NCBI RefSeq assembly: GCF_014873145.1
Contig: NZ_JADBEK010000001.1
Span: 5,084,001 to 5,148,000 of the forward strand
Direction: 5' to 3'
DNA: 64,000 bases
Source: Nonomuraea angiospora
Lineage (GTDB): Bacteria > Actinomycetota > Actinomycetes > Streptosporangiales > Streptosporangiaceae
In this document: piece after piece, positions 46,943 to 55,633 of the stretch
How the letters are laid out: each line of letters begins with the position of its first letter
How positions within the stretch are numbered: position 1 is the first letter of the stretch
The notes under the pieces: model-generated
What the model was told of the DNA's origin: nothing
Databases searched by the model: none
What the model saw: only the letters and a program-made list of their open reading frames with translations
Made by a program: the position numbers and the translations under genes

Positions 46943-47650
46943 TCAGTGGCCGGCGCTCTGGCCGCCGTCGACGTGCAGGATCTCGCCGGTGACGAACGGG
47001 GCCGTCTCGAGATAGACGATCGCGTCGACGATGTCACTTATTTCGCCCATCCGGCCCATGGGGTGCAGGCCGGCGAGGAGGTCGTGGGTCTCGGCCGGGT
47101 GCATCGGCGTACGGATGACGCCGGGCGCGACCGCGTTGACCCGGATGCCGCGGGAGGCGTACTCGATGGCCAGCGACCTGGTGACCGAGTTGAGGCCGCC
47201 CTTGGTCAGCGCCGCCAGCGCGGACGGCACGCGGCTGTCGGCGTACTCGGCCAGGGTGGTCGTGATGTTGACCACGTGCCCGCCGCCCTGGGAGAGCATG
47301 ACGTCGACGGCCCGCCGGGAGATCTCGAAGAACCCGCGCAGGTTGACCCCCGTCACCAGCTCGTAGTCCTCGTCGGTGTAGTCGGTGAACGGCTTGGACA
47401 CGAAGACGCCGGCGTTGTTGATCAGCGTGTCGACCCGGCCGTACGCCTCCAGCGCCTGCTCGATGACGCGCCCGCCGACGGACGGGGCGGCGATGTCACC
47501 GGCGATGGTCCGGACCAGGGGGTCGTCGGAGGGTGCGATCGATCGGGAGTTCGCGACGACCGCGTAGCCGAGCTTGCGGTAGGCGGCCACCAGCCCCGCG
47601 CCGATCCCCTGGGACGCGCCGGTGATCACAGCGACTTTGTGCGTGCTCAT
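46943..47650 (-). CDS. SDR family protein lacking the catalytic tyrosine
   Basis: A 235-residue Rossmann protein. The cofactor loop is TGASQGIGAG (10-19) and NNAG is at 78-81. The catalytic YxxxK is not present: Lys150 is kept (LTKGGL) but the Tyr position (146) is Ala, and the catalytic Ser position is Thr (NITTTL). The C-terminal VDGGQSAGH is normal. Members with ALAALTK at this place form a recognisable subgroup, so this is not a random mutation. Its activity is uncertain. It is divergent from a LysR gene and followed by the MFS gene. Confidence 0.87.
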   Translation of the reverse strand: MSTHKVAVITGASQGIGAGLVAAYRKLGYAVVANSRSIAPSDDPLVRTIAGDIAAPSVGGRVIEQALEAYGRVDTLINNAGVFVSKPFTDYTDEDYELVTGVNLRGFFEISRRAVDVMLSQGGGHVVNITTTLAEYADSRVPSALAALTKGGLNSVTRSLAIEYASRGIRVNAVAPGVIRTPMHPAETHDLLAGLHPMGRMGEISDIVDAIVYLETAPFVTGEILHVDGGQSAGH

Positions 47651-47854
47651 GGGTTGCTCTTCTCATCGAGGCTTGAGGCCATCACGGGTTGAGGCCGTAC
47701 GTCCTGGGCCTCGATCAGCGCGGCCGGCCAGCGAACGGGGCGGGCCGGCGCCGCGCGGTCATGGTTCAAGCTTGCGCCGGCCGGGCGCGATCCCGCCACG
47801 ACCGGTTCACTCTCTGTTGTTAGGCTGTGCCTCCCAGCGCACTACCCTGGGCCA

Positions 47855-48778
47855 ATGGAGCTACGCCAGCTGCGATATTTCGTCGCGGTGGCCGAGGAGC
47901 TGCACTTCGGCCGTGCCGCGGTCCGGCTGCGCATCGCCGGCCCGTCGCTCTCCCAGCAGATCAAGGCCCTGGAGCGGGACCTGGGCGTGCGCCTGCTCGA
48001 CCGGGACCGCCGTTCGGTCGCGCTCACCCCCTCGGGGCAGGCACTGCTCCCCCAGGTCAGGGCTCTGCTCGACCAGGCCGACGAGCTGCGCCGCTCCGCG
48101 GCCGGCATGGCCGCCACCGAGCCGGTCCGGCTCGGCTACGTCAGCTGGCGCCCGCCCGACCTGACCGCCCGCGTGTCCGGCGTCGCCCAGCTGCACGTCG
48201 ACGCGTGGGTCATGCCGTCACACACCCAGGCGGGACGGGTCGCCGACGGCAGCATCGACCTGGCCATCTGCTGGGTGCCGGCCGACGACCTGGCCGCCCA
48301 CGCGCTGGAGGCCCGGCTGATCGGCGCCGACCGGCTCTTCGCGATCTCCACGGGCACCGGCACGTCCGCGGTCCCGGCCAAGGACACGGCGGTGCTGGTG
48401 GACGCCGACACCGCCACCTGGGACTCGTGGAACCGCTATGCCGAGGAGTTCGCCCGCGACACCGGTGCCCGCGTCGTGCGCATCGACGACGGCGGCATCA
48501 CCGGGCCGGCCTTCTTCGACCACGTACGGCGGCTGCGCCGCCCCGTCGTCAACTCGCCGAAGGGGCAGACCGCGCCGGTGCCGCCGGACCTCGTCCAGCG
48601 CCCGGTGGTCGATCCGGCGCCGTGCTGGACCTGGGCCCTGGTGTCCCGGCGCGACGAGACCCGCAAGGCCGTACGGGCCGCCGTCGAGGCGCTGACCCGG
48701 GACGTCGGCGGGCTCGGCCTGGACGCCGACACGACCTGGCTACCGGCCGGCGACCCGTTCCGCACCACCACCACATGA
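47855..48778 (+). CDS. LysR family transcriptional regulator
   Basis: A 307-residue regulator. The N-terminal winged helix is ELRQLRYFVAVAEELHFGRA followed by RIAGPSLSQQIKALERDLGV, a strong LysR match. The effector domain follows from about residue 90. It is divergent from the SDR-MFS pair across 204 bases and is their likely regulator, as is common for this family. The inducer is not predictable. Confidence 0.92.
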   Translation: MELRQLRYFVAVAEELHFGRAAVRLRIAGPSLSQQIKALERDLGVRLLDRDRRSVALTPSGQALLPQVRALLDQADELRRSAAGMAATEPVRLGYVSWRPPDLTARVSGVAQLHVDAWVMPSHTQAGRVADGSIDLAICWVPADDLAAHALEARLIGADRLFAISTGTGTSAVPAKDTAVLVDADTATWDSWNRYAEEFARDTGARVVRIDDGGITGPAFFDHVRRLRRPVVNSPKGQTAPVPPDLVQRPVVDPAPCWTWALVSRRDETRKAVRAAVEALTRDVGGLGLDADTTWLPAGDPFRTTTT

Positions 48779-48820
48779 CGCACCACCGGATGCCGCGGTG
48801 ACGGTCAGCGTGGTGATCGG

Positions 48821-49573
48821 TCAGCGGGCTTCGAGCGTCGCGAGGTCGCGCAGCGTGTAGCGGCGGTGCTCGCACTCCTCCTCCATCACCACCCGCAGGC
48901 AACCGCCGACCGTACGCGGCTCCGCCGGGTAGCCGGGCGCGGGCGCGCGGGTGCAGGCCCGTTCGAGCCCGGCGTCGGTGAGGCCGTCGAGGATGCCGCG
49001 CACCAGCGCCACCCGGCCGACCCGCGCCTGCGCCACCTCCGCGTACGCCGGCCGGGCATCGAGGTCGATGCCGAGCGCCGCCGCGTCCTCTGCCGGGTAG
49101 CCGGAGTGGGTCAGGCCGAGCCGGTGGAACGGGTCCGGCGCGTCGAGGATCGCCCGGCCCGCCCAGGCGTCGGTGGCGAAGACGAGGTGGCGCAGCGTCT
49201 CGACGAGGGACCATTCGTCGTCGACCCGCTCGTGGCGCGCCGCTTCGGGCAGCCGTTCGGCGCGGGCGAGCGTCTCGGACCAGAGCCGCTCGATGGTCTC
49301 CCACGTCGCGCGGAAGTCGTCGGCCGTGCGCATCTCCCGCAGCCGCGCCCGTTCGGGGTGGCGCCGGTCGAGCTCGGCCTCGACGTAGGCGGTGACGTCC
49401 ACATCGTTGACGCGGAAATTACGTATTTCTCCGGACACGTTGACGTCCATGAGCCAGGAGTCGACGATCTTGATCCGGCGCAGATCGCAGCTGCGGAACG
49501 TCGTGGCGGAGAGGTCGGCCATCGTGAAGCTCGCGCCCTGGAACGCGTCGGTGTTGTCGTACTGCGCTGCCAT
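48821..49573 (-). CDS. DinB family protein with N-terminal pentapeptide-like strand
   Basis: A 250-residue protein. Residues about 10-45 (FQGASFTMADLSATTFRSCD) resemble a short pentapeptide repeat. From about 85 a four-helix DinB domain follows, with metal-ligand His residues in SLVETLRHLVFATDAW and in EEECEHRRYTLRDL. DinB-fold proteins include mycothiol- and bacillithiol-dependent transferases; a thiol substrate is possible but unproven. The gene stands alone. Confidence 0.82.
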   Translation of the reverse strand: MAAQYDNTDAFQGASFTMADLSATTFRSCDLRRIKIVDSWLMDVNVSGEIRNFRVNDVDVTAYVEAELDRRHPERARLREMRTADDFRATWETIERLWSETLARAERLPEAARHERVDDEWSLVETLRHLVFATDAWAGRAILDAPDPFHRLGLTHSGYPAEDAAALGIDLDARPAYAEVAQARVGRVALVRGILDGLTDAGLERACTRAPAPGYPAEPRTVGGCLRVVMEEECEHRRYTLRDLATLEAR

Positions 49574-49612
49574 CGCGCCATTGTGCCCGTGCCATCCGTG
49601 ACCGTACAGCGC

Positions 49613-50476
49613 CTATTTCCGAGGTGGCCTCACCCCGCGCACGACAGGCAGCCCCGTGCCCGAGTCGAGCACGAGGCGGTCGCCGAGCGGACGCGCCAGC
49701 GTGACGGTGATCCTGGCTATCTTGAGCATCAGGTTGCACGGTCCGCTGGAGCCCTCCTCGTCCACGTCCACCACCACGAGCTTGCCGGTCTCGTACGCCC
49801 GTGCCCCGTGAACGTGGTCGCAGGAGCCGTGGCCGTACTCCAGGAGCAGTTCGTGCGGCTTGCCCGCGATGAGGTCGAACCCGCGCACCTCTTCGAACTC
49901 CCCCTTCTCGGCCTGCGGACGGGCGGTGATGGCCGAGGGGGCGACCGCCACGTACACGAACTTCGACTCGACCCCCTTGACGCTGAACAGCCAGGCGGGC
50001 ACCCGGATCGTGCCGCGGCTGGTCTCCAGCGTCGTCCGGCCCGGCTCGACCCCGGTCACCCGGAGCGGGCGGCAGCCCTTGGCCGGGCACTCCTCCTCGA
50101 TGAAGTCGGCCGGCTTGCTGAGCTCCGCGTACGCGTCGGCCGCCGTGACGAGCGGCACTACCGAGACCGCGCCGTCCGGCCACCGCAGGCGCGCTTCGGG
50201 CAGGGGGTCCGCGGGTAACTCGGCCGCGAGCTTCCACACTCCGTTGTGCGCGCTCAGGGCGGCCCAGGCGGGAGGGTCTGTCCAGCCACCCCGATCCTGG
50301 AGTCCTCCGAGCAGGACGAAACCCGAACGCCAGGCGCGGTCGCCGGCCGATCCGTCCCAGCGCGCCACCACCTCCCGGGCACGTGCCTCGAACCGGCCCG
50401 GCGAGACCCGATGGGACCAGCCGCAGGAGGCCAGGAGCAGCACCAGGCACAGGCTCGCGATCATCCTCCGCAGCAC
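49613..50476 (-). CDS. Putative lipoprotein of unknown function
   Basis: I do not recognise this 287-residue protein. It begins at a GTG (GGGGGTG lies upstream), has a short signal peptide and the lipobox LLASCG (Cys about 19), and so is predicted to be anchored outside the cell membrane. The body is beta-rich with three Cys in the middle (EEECPAKGCRP and later GSCDHVHG). It lies 136 bases from a divergent histidine kinase gene, and its product could be related to that sensor. Confidence 0.75.
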   Translation of the reverse strand: MLRRMIASLCLVLLLASCGWSHRVSPGRFEARAREVVARWDGSAGDRAWRSGFVLLGGLQDRGGWTDPPAWAALSAHNGVWKLAAELPADPLPEARLRWPDGAVSVVPLVTAADAYAELSKPADFIEEECPAKGCRPLRVTGVEPGRTTLETSRGTIRVPAWLFSVKGVESKFVYVAVAPSAITARPQAEKGEFEEVRGFDLIAGKPHELLLEYGHGSCDHVHGARAYETGKLVVVDVDEEGSSGPCNLMLKIARITVTLARPLGDRLVLDSGTGLPVVRGVRPPRK

Positions 50477-50612
50477 TTGTTGATCACCCCCGGCCGCCTA
50501 CGGTAGCCACTCACCCACCGGCGAAGTGCCCCTCTTATCGGATTTGCGGGGGAATCTCCCTTAATTAGGGGCGAACGCACTCCATGTGGTCTTCTGACTA
50601 CCGGGGTGTGGA

Positions 50613-51980
50613 GTGATCAGACGGCTGGGCCGGTCGCTGCGGATGCGGTTGGCGCTGCTCGCCAGCTTGGCCATGTTGCTGCTGAACGTCGTCGTCAGCG
50701 GGTTCGTGCTGTACGCGATCCGGAACGAGGCCGCCGACATCCGGGCGTACGACGTGGCCAGCCGGGCTTTGCGCGTGCTTCTCATGGTCAAGCGGAACGA
50801 GTTGCCCCCGACGGTGTCCCCCGACGGGCTCGACGGCATCCAGGTGATCGACTCGGCGGGCCGCGTGGTCTCCTCGACTCCCAACCTGGCCGGCCTGCCC
50901 CGGCTGACGACGGCGATCCCCCACCGGAACACGGCCAACGACGTCGCCGAGTTCTGCGACCTGCGCGCCTTCTCCGCAGGGTGCGAGCTGGTGGTCTCCA
51001 TGCACGCCTACCAGCCGGACGGCGCGTGGGTCATCTACGCGTTCGCCCCGGCCGTGCCCTGGTACGTCAGCCTGAAAGTGATCCTCTTCCAGATCTGCGT
51101 GGCCGCCCTGCTGCTCATCCTGACCTGGTTCGGGGTGTCGCGCGTGGTGGCCCGGACGCTCGTGCCCGTCCACGACATCACGAAGAGGCTGGCCGAGATC
51201 ACCGCCGGTGGGGGCGGGATGCGGCTCCCCGTGTCGGAGAACGTGGACGACGAGATCAGGACGCTCGCCGAGACCGGCAACCAGATGCTGGAGCGGCTGG
51301 AATCCGCGATGAGGAAGCAGGCGGAGGCGGTGGAGCAGCAGCGCAGGTTCGCCGGGGACGCCTCGCACGACCTGCGCAGCCCGATCACCGCGATGCGCAC
51401 CCAGGTCGAGGAGGCGCTGCTCGCGCCCGAGGACGCCGACTGGCGGGCGACGGGCGAGGCGCTGCTGTCCAGCCTGGACCGGCTCCAGGCCATCGTCGTC
51501 GACCTGCTCACGCTGACCAAGCTGGACGCGGGCGCGCCGAGCTCCCGGGAACCGGTCGACCTGTGCGAGCTGGTCTCCGCCGAGACCGGCAGGCCGCGTT
51601 CCAAGAGCGTCATCACCACGCTGCAGCCGGGCGTGGCCGTCACGGGCGACCGCCTGCAGCTGGCCCGCCTCCTGACGAACCTGCTGGACAACGCCGAGCG
51701 GCACGCCGAGTCCCAGATCCTCGTCACCGTACGACGGCAGGACCACCAGGCCGTACTGGAGGTGCTCGACGACGGCGCCGGCATCGAGCCCGGGCAGCGC
51801 GAGACGGTCTTCCAGCGCTTCACCCGCCTGGATGCCGCGCGCAACCGCGACGCCGGCGGGACCGGACTCGGCCTGCCCATCGCCCGCGAGATCGCGCACG
51901 CCCACGGCGGCACGCTCACCATTGAGGACTCCGAGCGCGGCGCCCGCTTCGTCCTGCGCCTCCCGGCCCGAGCGGACTGA
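50613..51980 (+). CDS. HAMP-type sensor histidine kinase (no adjacent response regulator)
   Basis: A 455-residue membrane kinase starting at a GTG. Two membrane helices (about 10-35 and 145-170) flank a 100-residue outer domain with Cys in EFCDLRAFSAGCE. A HAMP linker follows, then the H-box DASHDLRSPITAMRTQVE, N-box LLTNLLDNAERHA and G-box GTGLGLPIAREIAHAHGG. No response regulator gene lies upstream or downstream, which is unusual for this class (OmpR-type partner expected). Its 3' end is duplicated just after the stop. Confidence 0.9.
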   Translation: MIRRLGRSLRMRLALLASLAMLLLNVVVSGFVLYAIRNEAADIRAYDVASRALRVLLMVKRNELPPTVSPDGLDGIQVIDSAGRVVSSTPNLAGLPRLTTAIPHRNTANDVAEFCDLRAFSAGCELVVSMHAYQPDGAWVIYAFAPAVPWYVSLKVILFQICVAALLLILTWFGVSRVVARTLVPVHDITKRLAEITAGGGGMRLPVSENVDDEIRTLAETGNQMLERLESAMRKQAEAVEQQRRFAGDASHDLRSPITAMRTQVEEALLAPEDADWRATGEALLSSLDRLQAIVVDLLTLTKLDAGAPSSREPVDLCELVSAETGRPRSKSVITTLQPGVAVTGDRLQLARLLTNLLDNAERHAESQILVTVRRQDHQAVLEVLDDGAGIEPGQRETVFQRFTRLDAARNRDAGGTGLGLPIAREIAHAHGGTLTIEDSERGARFVLRLPARAD

Positions 51981-52009
51981 CCATCCTGGCCCGAGCGGAC
52001 TGACCATCC
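51965..52009 (+). repeat. Tandem duplication of the histidine kinase 3' end including the stop codon
   Basis: A 22-base block (core CCGAGCGGACTGACCATCC) ends the kinase gene at 51965-51986 and is repeated exactly at 51988-52009. The TGA stop is inside the block. A shorter third partial copy (CCCGACCCG) follows. Confidence 0.9.
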
Positions 52010-52136
52010 CGACCCGCAGAGGGCCGGGCATCACGGCGCGCGAGGACTGCGCCACCCCCCAAGTCGGCTCCAAGCCACGCACAAGAGCCGGACCTCACCA
52101 TTTCCGAATGTGAGCGGAAATTTCAGGACAAGGTTG

Positions 52137-54059
52137 ATGAAGATCGCCGCAGGTGCGGCGGTCGCCATGGCGGTCGCGCTGCCCGCGTTACCGGCGGCCG
52201 CCGACGACGCGCCCGATGAGCGGCCCGACGTGCCCGTCGGCACCTGGCTGGCGGCGCGTACCCAGCCCGCCGTCCAGCTGACGAGCTTCACCTACACCGG
52301 CACGGTCGCCGTGCCGACCAGCACGATCAACCAGCCCGCGTTCAACCGGCTCGTGGAGCAGGCCACCGCCACCGTGGCGTCCGGCAAGATCTCCTCGGAC
52401 GAGCGCAGCATCGCCAAGTGGCTGTTCCAGCAGATCGCGGCCGACGTGGACACCTACCTCGCCTCGACCACCCCGGAGCGCACGGTCGAAGCCGAGGTCG
52501 GCGGCCTGTGCACCGGCTGGTGGGTCACCCCCGACGGCTACATGGTCACCGGCGCGCACTGCGTCCAGGTCGGCGAGACCGAGCTGAGCCGGCTGTTCGC
52601 GCAGCAGGCGCTGGCCAAGTTCAACCAGCAGGACGCCAAGGAGATCATCAGCGGGCTGCGGGGCCTGGAGGCCGACGAGGAGATCGTCAAGCTCGCGCAG
52701 CAGATCTACGTCACGTTCAACACCAACCACATGCAGCTCCGCAACCTGAAGCAGAGCCTGTCGGTGGTCCAGAGCCTGCCCGGCGGCGGCGTGGACAAGA
52801 CGGCCAAGCCGGTCCCGGCCGAGCTGGTGTCGGTGGGCGAGAGCTACCCCGGCAAGGACTTCGCGCTGCTCAAGGTCAACGGCCAGCAGAACCTGCCGAC
52901 CGTGCCGCTCGGCGACGACTCCGACGTGCGTACCGGTGACACGCTCTACATCAGCGGCTTCCCCGGCCTGGTCACCAATACGCCGTTCTTCAGCCTGGAG
53001 TCCAAGCTGGAGCCGGCGCTGACCGAGGGCCCGTACAACGCCAAGCGCACCACGCAGACCGGCGTGCCGTACATCCAGACCCAGGCGCCCTCCTACCACG
53101 GCAACTCCGGCGGCCCGGTGTTCAGCAAGGACGGCAAGGTCATCGGCATGCTGATCGCCGGCACGGTGAGCGAGAACGGCGAGGCGTCGGAGAGCGAGAG
53201 CTTCGTCCTGCCGGTCGGCATCATCAAGGAGAAGCTCGGCGAGAAGAACATCAAGCCCGCCCAGACCACCACGACGACCCGCTACAACGAGGCGCTCAAC
53301 GACTTCTTCCGGCACTACTACTCGGACTCGTTGCCGAAGTTCCGCGAGGTCCAGGCGCTGTTCCCGAACCACCCGTACGTGGCCAAGTACATCAGCGACG
53401 CCCAGCAGGCGATCTCCGCGGGCAAGGACGAGTCGCCCAAGCCGCTCCTGCTGTGGGTGCTGATCGGGGCCGGCGTGCTGGTCGCCGCCGTGATCGTCGC
53501 GGTCCTGGCCAAGGTCCTCCGCCGCCGCGGGCGCCGGCGCCGCCACTCCGAGCCGTCCTTCGTCCAGCCGCCGCCCGGCGCGGTGCAGCCTCCGTCATGG
53601 CGGCAGCTCCCGGCGGGCCAGGCGCCGCCCCCGGCGCAGGAGGCATACGGGCAGGGCGCATACGGGCCGGACGCATACGGGCAGGCGGCCCACGGGCAAG
53701 CGGCGTACGGGCAGGCAGCTTACGGCCAAGCGCCGTACGGGCAGGGCGCCGACGGGCACGGCCCCGTGGCCTACAACGCCGACGGCTACGGCGCCGCACC
53801 GTACGGGTCAGCCCCGGAGCGCGCCAACCCCCAGTACGGGTCGGCCCGGGACCACGCCGGCTCCCCGTACGGGTCGGCTCCGGACCACAACAACCACCAG
53901 TACAGACCGGGCCCGTACCACGCCAACCCCCAGTACGGACCGGGCCCGTACGGGTACCCCGCGCCCCCGCACGGCCAGGCCCAGCCGCCCTCGGGCGAGC
54001 AGACCCGCGCCGTCCGCTACGGCCAGTTCACGCCGCCGCCGAACGACCGGCCCTCCTAG
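52137..54059 (+). CDS. Membrane-anchored trypsin-like serine protease with Tyr/Gly/Gln/Ala repeat tail
   Basis: A 640-residue protein from the ATG at 52137 (AGGACAAGG upstream); a GTG at 52110 would add nine residues with a basic n-region. A signal peptide precedes the protease domain with the triad His in VTGAHCVQVG, Asp in GKDFALLKV and Ser in YHGNSGGPVF. A long helical insertion sits between His and Asp. A membrane helix (LLLWVLIGAGVLVAAVIVAV) and a basic stop follow near 450-475. The cytosolic tail of about 170 residues has YGQ/YGS repeats. The topology (protease outside, disordered tail inside) suggests signalling or recruitment. Confidence 0.88.
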   Translation: MKIAAGAAVAMAVALPALPAAADDAPDERPDVPVGTWLAARTQPAVQLTSFTYTGTVAVPTSTINQPAFNRLVEQATATVASGKISSDERSIAKWLFQQIAADVDTYLASTTPERTVEAEVGGLCTGWWVTPDGYMVTGAHCVQVGETELSRLFAQQALAKFNQQDAKEIISGLRGLEADEEIVKLAQQIYVTFNTNHMQLRNLKQSLSVVQSLPGGGVDKTAKPVPAELVSVGESYPGKDFALLKVNGQQNLPTVPLGDDSDVRTGDTLYISGFPGLVTNTPFFSLESKLEPALTEGPYNAKRTTQTGVPYIQTQAPSYHGNSGGPVFSKDGKVIGMLIAGTVSENGEASESESFVLPVGIIKEKLGEKNIKPAQTTTTTRYNEALNDFFRHYYSDSLPKFREVQALFPNHPYVAKYISDAQQAISAGKDESPKPLLLWVLIGAGVLVAAVIVAVLAKVLRRRGRRRRHSEPSFVQPPPGAVQPPSWRQLPAGQAPPPAQEAYGQGAYGPDAYGQAAHGQAAYGQAAYGQAPYGQGADGHGPVAYNADGYGAAPYGSAPERANPQYGSARDHAGSPYGSAPDHNNHQYRPGPYHANPQYGPGPYGYPAPPHGQAQPPSGEQTRAVRYGQFTPPPNDRPS

Positions 54060-54199
54060 CCCTGGATTCGCCTTGCCCGCCCTTCCATACTGGAGCCGAC
54101 GCCCGGAGACATGACTGCCGTCGATGCCGGGCGGGATCCCGCTCGTGCCCGTGAACGCGAAACCCCCGATTCCGTCGTCGGCCAAAAGGGAGACCGGAA

Positions 54200-54586
54200 A
54201 TGCGCACGTCGTACAGACTCCTCCCGCCCGCTGTCCTGGCGATCGGCCTGCTCCTCTGCCCGGTCGCGCCCGCGTCGGCCGCCACCACGACGGCCGGCCC
54301 GGCGAGGGCCACGGCCACGGTCATGGCCCTGACCCTGGACGAGGGCAGCTGCGAACCGCTCGCGCGGCGCTTCCTCTGCTCGGTCTCCTACAGCGGGGCG
54401 ATCGCGCCGGTCGCCATCCGCTGGTTCGTCGACGGCGGCTACGTCCCCGCGTACGACAACAGGAGTTTCGTGGGGATCGGCTGCCAGCCCACGGTGCGGT
54501 ACGACATCCGGGCGGTGATCTCCGACGCCACCGGCGCGTCCGTCGAATACCGCACCACGCCCGTCTGCCGATCGGGCAATCCCTGA
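54200..54586 (+). CDS. Small secreted protein of unknown function
   Basis: A 128-residue protein not recognised by family. The signal peptide (MRTSYRLLPPAVLAIGLLLC) is cleaved near residue 28 (ASA-AT). The mature part is beta-rich and has four Cys (GSCEPL, FLCSVS, IGCQPT, PVCRSG), probably two disulfides, as in an Ig-like or small domain. GGGAGA lies before the ATG. The 140-bp gap upstream has nothing else visible. Confidence 0.7.
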   Translation: MRTSYRLLPPAVLAIGLLLCPVAPASAATTTAGPARATATVMALTLDEGSCEPLARRFLCSVSYSGAIAPVAIRWFVDGGYVPAYDNRSFVGIGCQPTVRYDIRAVISDATGASVEYRTTPVCRSGNP

Positions 54587-54651
54587 CGTGTCCCGACTGC
54601 CCGTCCTCGGTTGATCTCTCCCATTAGGGTGGTTTCCTGAGGGAGGTATCG

Positions 54652-55546
54652 ATGCCGGGCAATTCCGGGCGTTCCACGCTGGCCACCATCGCCGCCTCGG
54701 CCGGCGTGTCCGTGGCCACCGTGTCGAAGGTCCTCAACGGCCGCACCGACGTCGCGCCCGCCACCCGTTCGCTGGTGCAGTCCCTGCTGCAGGAGCACGG
54801 CTACGTCGCCCGCCGGTCACGCCGGGCGCGGACGGCGGCCCCGGCCACCGTCCAGGTGGAGGTGGCCTCGGATCTGTGTACCTACTCCGCTCGGTGATCA
54901 CCATCGGCGGCGAGCCGGCCCCGGCCCAGCTCGCCGCGCTGTCCCGGGCTCGCCTGCCCGTGGTCGTCGTCGACCCGCTGAACCTGCCGGACACCCCTGT
55001 GACCAGCGTCGGCGCCACCAACTTCGCCGGCGGCCTGTCCGCCACCCGGCATCTGCTGGACCTCGGGCACCGTCGCATCGCCTACCTCGATGACATCGCC
55101 GACGCGGCCTGCGACCAGGCACGCATGCACGGCTACCGCGCCGCGATGGAGGCCGCGGGCGTGCCGGTGCCCGCCGGATACGTCCGTACTTCGGGCTTCC
55201 GCTATCCCGACGGGGGGACGGGCGGAGCCGCCCTGCTCGACCTGCGGCTCCCGCCGACGGCCATCTTCGCCGCCAGCGACGGGAGTGCCCTCGGCGCCGT
55301 GCAGGCCGCCAGGGCGCGGGGCTGCGCGTCCCGGAGGACCTCAGCGTGGTCGGCTTCGACGACACCGAGGTCGCGGTCATGACCTCGCCGCAGCTGACCA
55401 CCGTACGCCAGCCGCTGCGCGAGATGGGTGGCATCGCCCTGCGCACGGCCCTGCGCCTGGCCGCCGGCGAGAAGATCGAGTCCCGCCACTTCGAGCTCGC
55501 CACCGAGCTGATCGTCCGCGGATCGAGCCGGGCGGCCGGCCCCTGA
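54652..55546 (+). pseudogene. LacI family regulator, broken by deletion and frameshifts
   Basis: Three frames together give a damaged LacI protein. 54652-54897 encodes the DNA-binding domain (TLATIAASAGVSVATVSKVL) and then a stop. The next frame, to about 55318, encodes the middle of the sugar-binding domain (GLSATRHLLDLGHRRIAYLD), and the frame at about 55320-55546 the C-terminus (LSVVGFDDTEVAVMTSPQLT). About 70 residues between the DNA-binding and sugar-binding parts are missing, and a one-base loss near 55318 (GGGGCTG) shifts the last part. It is read as a recent pseudogene; sequencing error could account for the second shift only. Confidence 0.85.
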
Positions 55547-55633
55547 GGTTGCCGCGGCGGCTCTGGACAACGCGTCGCTTACGTGATCTGACGGAGTAAG
55601 AGCGCCGACGATCGCGAACAGGAGCACCTGGAC

